Positions 59,435 through 64,000 of a DNA stretch of 64,000 bases are shown one piece after another. Under the pieces are notes generated by a model that saw nothing but the letters and a program-made list of their open reading frames with translations, made no database searches and was not told the origin of the DNA. Each line of letters starts with the position of its first letter. Position 1 is the stretch's first letter. The position numbers and the translations under genes are program-made. This DNA comes from M0108 sp963841065 (lineage in GTDB: Bacteria; Pseudomonadota; Gammaproteobacteria; Chromatiales; Chromatiaceae), in NCBI GenBank assembly GCA_963841065.1, contig CAWJBI010000031.1:124001-188000 (forward strand). Direction: 5' to 3'.

Positions 59435-60648
59435 TGCTGCTCCCGGCCGGTGTCGCACCGGAAGCACGCCTTTTGCTCATCGGTCGCGCGCTCCGCGCCT
59501 TCACTGACGGCTTTGTCGCCATCCTGCTGCCGGCTTACCTGCTCGCGCTGGGTTTGGGCAAAGGGGAGGTTGGACTGATCAGCACGGCGACCTTGCTGGG
59601 TTCGGCACTGATGACGCTGGCCGTGGGTCAATGGGGGCATCGCTACCCACGGCGGCATCTCTTGCTCTTCGCGGCCTGGCTGATGTTTTTCACCGGCTTG
59701 CTGCTGGCCGGCTTTTCGAGCTTCTGGCCCCTGCTGCTGGTCGCCTTTGTCGGGACCATGAACCCCAGTTCGGGTGACGTCAGCGTCTTTTTGCCGCTGG
59801 AGCATGCCCGCCTGGCAGAGACCGCGCAAGGCGATACGCGAACATCGCTCTTCGCCCGCTACACCTTTATCGGGGCGCTCGGTGCGGCTTTTGGTGCCCT
59901 TGCCACGATGATTCCCGACCTCCTGGTGCAAGCTGGATTGGCTAAACTGGATGGGCTGCGACTGATGTTCTTGCTGTATGGGGCAACCGGCATGGCGATC
60001 TTTTTGCTGTACCGCCGGCTACCGGAACAGCACGCGCCGGGACCATCGACGAACCCCAAACCCCTCGGACCGTCGCGCGGCATCGTTGTACGCCTCGCCG
60101 CCTTGTTCTCACTTGATGCGTTCGCCGGCGGTTTGGTCATCAATACGTTGCTGGCGCTCTGGTTGTTCGAACGCTTTGGTCTATCGCTTACCGCCGCCGG
60201 GAGTTTTTTCTTCTGGGCCGGCCTGCTGACGGCTGCCTCGCAATTGGCCGCCCCTTGGGTGGCCAGGCGCATCGGCCTGCTGAACACGATGGTTTTCACC
60301 CATATTCCCGCCAACATCAGCCTGATCCTCGCCGCCCTGGCGCCAAACCTTGAATGGGCACTGGCCTTGCTGTTGCTGCGCAGCCTGCTGTCGCAGATGG
60401 ATGTGCCGACGCGCAGCGCCTTCGTCATGGCCGTTGTCACGCCGGCGGAACGGACCGCCGCCGCCAGTTTCACGGCGGTGCCACGCAGTCTGGCCGCTGC
60501 CGCCAGCCCGGCCATCGGTGGCGCACTATTCGCCGCCGGCTGGCTGGCGGCTCCGCTGATCGCCTGCGGTGGGCTGAAAATCGTCTATGACCTGGCGATC
60601 TGGCACGCGTTCCGGGGACTCAAAGCCGACTATTGTAGGCATCGGTGA
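59434..60648 (+). CDS. MFS transporter of the chromate operon
   Basis: Major-facilitator permease of 404 residues, about 12 helices. The loop between helices 2 and 3 holds VGQWGHRYPRRHLLLF, the MFS motif A region, and helix 5 shows ARYTFIGALGAAFGALATMI. It starts at TAATG with the previous stop, making it the last gene of the chr operon. Similar MFS genes follow chrA in other gammaproteobacteria and alphaproteobacteria, but the substrate is unknown. Confidence 0.87.
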   Translation: MLLPAGVAPEARLLLIGRALRAFTDGFVAILLPAYLLALGLGKGEVGLISTATLLGSALMTLAVGQWGHRYPRRHLLLFAAWLMFFTGLLLAGFSSFWPLLLVAFVGTMNPSSGDVSVFLPLEHARLAETAQGDTRTSLFARYTFIGALGAAFGALATMIPDLLVQAGLAKLDGLRLMFLLYGATGMAIFLLYRRLPEQHAPGPSTNPKPLGPSRGIVVRLAALFSLDAFAGGLVINTLLALWLFERFGLSLTAAGSFFFWAGLLTAASQLAAPWVARRIGLLNTMVFTHIPANISLILAALAPNLEWALALLLLRSLLSQMDVPTRSAFVMAVVTPAERTAAASFTAVPRSLAAAASPAIGGALFAAGWLAAPLIACGGLKIVYDLAIWHAFRGLKADYCRHR

Positions 60649-60742
60649 GCAAGTCGGCGCTGCCCTGGATGGCCTCAATGTAATAGTGTCGGACGCGGTC
60701 GTGGATGGTGTCTGCGGTGCTCATCGTGATGCAGGATTGGGG

Positions 60743-60976
60743 TCAGGTCCGCCTCGCCGAGTCAGGCTGGCAGAGGCAGACGGCTACGACCGCCCGCCGG
60801 CCGACCCGCCACAACTCCCGCAGGACCTGGGCCGGCCTTGCCATGAAACACAGGCTGGTGACGGCGATGACGCAGTCGAAGGTCCCGTTGGCAAAAGGAA
60901 GCGCATCCGCCATTCCGCCGACGGGGACGTTCGGAGCTTGACGGCAGGCCAAGGCAAGGGCGTTTATATTAGGGCT
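60743..60976 (-). pseudogene. Class I SAM-dependent methyltransferase fragment
   Basis: A truncated piece of a UbiE-like methyltransferase: ALALACRQAPNVPVGGMADA then LPFANGTFDCVIAVTSLCFM, ARPAQVLRELWRVGRRAVVA. The N-terminal SAM-binding motif I and the C-terminal part are missing; the upstream sequence in frame is unrelated. It lies between the chr operon and tRNA-Leu and looks like the wreck left by an insertion or deletion event. Confidence 0.7.
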
Positions 60977-61307
60977 CCCGGGACGTGCCAGGCAAAGCGA
61001 GCAGTAAGACGCGCTGTGCGCGTTCCCGGACCCGCCAGTTGGGATCGTGCTTGACCAAGTGTTGCAATGCCTGGCGATCACTCACGACCATCACACGCAA
61101 CATCGCATAAGGCCCCACGTAACAAGATCATGAGGCATCCTTACAGTAACGCCCTGCAACCTAGCAATGTTATGGTAACTTTTTGTAGGTGACTTATGGG
61201 CCACGCGGAGGAACTAGTTACGGCTGGTGGTGATCCGGGAAGTCGAGCCAGCAGACAGGCTGCCAGGTATGGCGGCGCTGGGGCCGTGAATCCCATGACG
61301 GGGAGGG

Positions 61308-61392
61308 TGGTGCGCAGGGCGGGACTCGAACCCGCACGGGTTTCCCCACTGGAACCTAAATCCAGGGCGTCTACCAATTCCGCCACCTGCGC
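61308..61392 (-). tRNA. tRNA-Leu (anticodon UAG)
   Basis: On the minus strand the acceptor arm GCGCAGG pairs with CCTGCGC; the D-arm is GGCGGAATTGGTAGACGC, the anticodon stem-loop CTGGATTTAGGTTCCAG gives anticodon TAG, a short variable arm follows (class II tRNA), the T-arm is GGGTTCGAGTCCC, and an encoded CCA closes the 3' end. Length 85 bases is right for tRNA-Leu. Confidence 0.95.
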
Positions 61393-61430
61393 TTAGGAGG
61401 ATTTTACCCGGTTCGGCTGCTATTGGCATC
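61393..61430 (-). promoter_or_regulatory. Putative tRNA-Leu promoter (-10 element)
   Basis: On the minus strand TAAAAT (61406-61401) lies 8 bases before the tRNA 5' end, in the right place for a -10 box. No good -35 hexamer was seen at the expected spacing. Confidence 0.4.
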
Positions 61431-61789
61431 TCGAATGCTGCCTGAGCATGGCCCACTGGTTGGCCTTGCCTGGCCGCGGAGGGGCAGGGAGGTTCCTATG
61501 CCTCTGTCCTGGGGTTCGTGGCGCCGAAACGTAAACTAACAGGAACCTAAACTAAACTGGCTTTTTTGCCGCTGGTCGTGGATATTATTCCATTGCTTAA
61601 GCGATCGTGTGCCCGACCGGATTCTCTGGGACGCGCCACCAGCATTTAGCCCTGTAAATCGCCATCCGCCGCCTAGGTTCGGTGGCTGTTTGGGGCGGAT
61701 TTTGGTCGACCGGGCCTTGCCATCGCTTTGTTTTCCTCTGTTGGCGCCTCCCGGGCGCCCCTGTGAAACTCCAAAGACTCAGGTGCCCG
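61431..61789. other. Intergenic stretch before the glucan synthase gene
   Basis: No gene is supported. A near direct repeat (gtaaactaa / ctaaactaa, about 61533-61555) and a small hairpin (ggcgcc-tccc-gggcgcc at about 61742) precede the ATG at 61790 and could affect its expression. Confidence 0.35.
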
Positions 61790-64000
61790 ATGAGGCCGTC
61801 AAGCAACCTACTGTTCCCGATCCTGATCGCCCTGTTGGCCGTGGCGGCCTGGGCCCTGCTCAACCAGCCGAAGCAGGAGCCGACCTGGCCAGCCAAGTTA
61901 CAAGGCTTTTCCTTCGCGCCCATGCGCGCGGAGAGCGATCCCTCCAAGGACATCTACCCCAAGGTCGAGGAGATCGACGAAGACCTGGCGCTGCTCCGGG
62001 ATACGGTGCATGCGGTGCGTACCTATACCGTGAAGGACACCCTGGCGGAGGTGCCGCGCCTGGCCCTGAAGCACCGGCTGAACGTCACCCTGGGGGCCTG
62101 GATCGGCACGGATCTGGAGGAGAATGACAAGGAGCTCGATCGTCTGAGCGATGTCCTGGCCCAGGGTAACCGCAACGTGGTGCGCATCATGGTCGGCAAC
62201 GAGGCGCTGTTGCGGGGCGATGTCACCGTCCCGGAACTCATCAAGTACCTCGACCGCGTCCGCCGGAGCACCGCCCTGCCGGTGAGCACCGCCGAGCCCC
62301 CCTACATCTGGATGCGTCATCCCGAACTGGCCGAGCACGTCGATTTCATCACCATCCACCTGCTTCCCTACTGGGAGGAAGTGCCGATCGGGGAAGCGGT
62401 CGATCACGTTTTTGCGCGGCTGGAGGACATCAAAAAGCAATTTCCGGGCAAGCCGGTGATCATCGGGGAGGTCGGCTGGCCAAGCAATGGCCGGACCAGC
62501 GGCGGGGCCGAGGCCACTCCGGCCAATCAGATCCGCTTCCTGCGCCGCTTCCTGGCGCGCGCCGAGCAACTGGGCGTGACCTACTACGTCATGGAGGCCT
62601 TCGATCAGACCTGGAAGATGGGTATCGAGGGGGCCACCGGGGCCTATTGGGGCGTTTACGACGCCAATCGCGAGCCCAAGTTCGAGTTCACCCAGCCGGT
62701 GGTGCGCATCCCCCACTGGCGCGAACTGGCGGGTCTGTCGGTGGTCATGGCCGTCCTGCTGCTGGTCTTCCTCTATCGGGATAGTTCACAGCCTGTCCCA
62801 CCAGGGCAAGGGCTTTCTGGCCCTGGTCGTCTATGGCTTGTCCACGGCCGTGGTCTGGATCGTCTATGACTACACGCGCCAGTACATGACGATCGGTACC
62901 GCCATCACCGGCTTCCTGCTCCTGGTGGGCGGTTTGGGGGTCATCCTGTTCATCATGGCCGAGGCCCACGAATGGGCCGAGTCGATTTGGCTGCGCAAGT
63001 GGCGGCGGCCCTTCCCCAGGCACCTGGTGGGCGATGGCGATTTGCCCCTGGTGTCCATCCATGTCCCGGCCTACAACGAGCCGCCGGAACTGCTGAAAGA
63101 GACCCTGGACGCCCTGGCGGCCCTCGACTATCCCAATTTCGAGGTCCTGGTGATCGATAACAACACCAAGGACCCGGCGGTCTGGGAGCCGGTGGAGGCC
63201 TATTGCGCCCAGTTGGGGGAACGCTTCCGCTTCTTCCATGTCGATCCCCTGTCGGGCTTCAAGGCCGGTGCCCTCAACTATGCCCTGCGCCAGACCGACC
63301 CGGCCGCCGAGGTGGTGGCGGTTATCGACGCCGATTATGTGGTGCATCCCCTGTGGCTGCGGGATCTGGTGCCCGCCTTCCAGGACCCGGAGGTGGCCAT
63401 CGCCCAGGCGCCCCAGGATTATCGCGATGCCGACCAGAACGCCTTCAAGGCCATGTGCATGGCCGAATACCGCGGCTTCTTCCTGCTCGGCATGGTGACG
63501 CGCAACGAGCGCAACGCCATCATCCAGCATGGCACCATGACCATGATCCGGCGCTCGGCCCTGGTGGAGATGGACGGCTGGGCCGAGTGGTGCATCACCG
63601 AGGACGCGGAACTGGGGCTGCGGCTCTTCGAGGCCGGCTACAAGGCGCTCTATATTCCCTTTACCTATGGCCGCGGCCTGATGCCGGACAGCTTCAGCGA
63701 CTTCAAGAAGCAGCGCTATCGTTGGGCCTATGGCGCGGTCCGCATCCTCGCCCATCACCGCCGGCAATTCCTGGGCACGGTGGCGACCAAGCTCGACGCC
63801 GGCCAGCGTTACCACTTTGCCGCAGGCTGGCTGCCCTGGTTCGCCGACGGCTTCAACCTGCTCTTCAACCTGGCGGCCCTGCTATTGGACCGTGGCCATG
63901 GTGATGTTCGAGCTCTACGTCACGCCGCCCTATATGACGGTGGCCATGATCCCGCTGGTGCTTTTTGCCTTCAAGGTGACCAAGAGCTTCTTCCTGTATC
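61790..64000 (+). CDS. GH17-GT2 fusion, beta-glucan synthase-like (NdvB/NdvC type; partial, frameshifted)
   Basis: Large membrane enzyme running off the right edge. After an N-terminal anchor (LLFPILIALLAVAAWALLNQ) comes a glycoside hydrolase family 17-like domain (LQGFSFAPMRAESDPSKDIY; MVGNEALLRGDVTVPELIKY with the acid/base Glu; PVIIGEVGWPSNGRTSGG with the nucleophile Glu). After a frame change near 62790 there are membrane helices and a GT2 domain: VSIHVPAYNEPPELLKETLD, VVAVIDADYVVHPLWLRDLV, WCITEDAELGLRLFEAGYKA and KKQRYRWAYGAV (QxxRW). A second frame change occurs near 63885. This domain order is that of rhizobial NdvC and related beta-1,3/1,6-glucan synthases. Confidence 0.88.

Overview
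This window is a GC-rich stretch of a gammaproteobacterial chromosome. The core genes (maeB, folE2, ispA, xseB, parE, rhlE-type helicase, ndk, maf, sppA, pbpG) and the two GT39 genes fit a purple-sulfur-type (Chromatiaceae-like) lineage, but that placement is inference from protein style, not from a marker tree. A warning applies throughout: many conserved genes (pstC, pstS, both RND pumps and their adaptors, the MmeI-type enzyme, the histidine kinase, a rhodanese, mscS, a HAD phosphatase, a GH17-GT2 synthase) are broken by single-base frame changes, while maeB, parE, folE2, sppA and others are perfectly open. The most economical reading is indel errors in the assembly. These genes are annotated across the frame changes.

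Layout. 0-3 kb: pstS-pstC (phosphate uptake, minus strand) beside an IS3-family transposase remnant. 3-21 kb: housekeeping block with maeB and a clean terminator, a 51-residue secreted peptide divergent from pbpG, folE2, the xseB-ispA pair, parE, a DEAD-box helicase, a lipid/polysaccharide decoration cluster (GT2-GtrA divergent from GT39, PAP2 phosphatase and a second GT39), sppA, maf and ndk. 21-26 kb: an unusual minus-strand operon (amino-acid-type solute-binding protein, ArsB/SLC13-type permease, DUF3313 lipoprotein) behind two unrecognised genes. 26-31 kb: an AcrAB-type RND pump without a TolC gene. 31-34 kb: a lone MmeI-like type IIL restriction-modification gene with a conserved nuclease motif. 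34-46 kb: envelope genes (DUF3300-DUF2950 pair, MscS channel, patatin lipoprotein, MetA-type outer-membrane protein, an unrecognised polytopic protein, a secreted HAD phosphatase and a LysM-arylsulfatase).

46-61 kb: a metal-resistance island. From right to left on the minus strand: a BlaI-type repressor, an M56 BlaR1-like protease with a histidine-rich loop, a histidine-rich periplasmic adaptor, a heavy-metal RND pump, and a 5'-truncated histidine kinase with its FixJ-type regulator. Divergent from blaI is an EamA transporter with a long histidine-rich tail, followed by a chromate operon (chrB, chrA, rhodanese, ChrB C-terminal-domain protein, MFS) whose genes overlap or nearly touch. A truncated methyltransferase fragment and a tRNA-Leu(UAG) gene close the island. 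61.8 kb to the right edge: a GH17-GT2 beta-glucan synthase-like gene that runs off the window.

The best candidate for something under-described is the BlaI/M56/His-rich RND module: the sequence suggests a metal-sensing version of the beta-lactam BlaR1-BlaI proteolytic switch, driving metal efflux rather than beta-lactamase.
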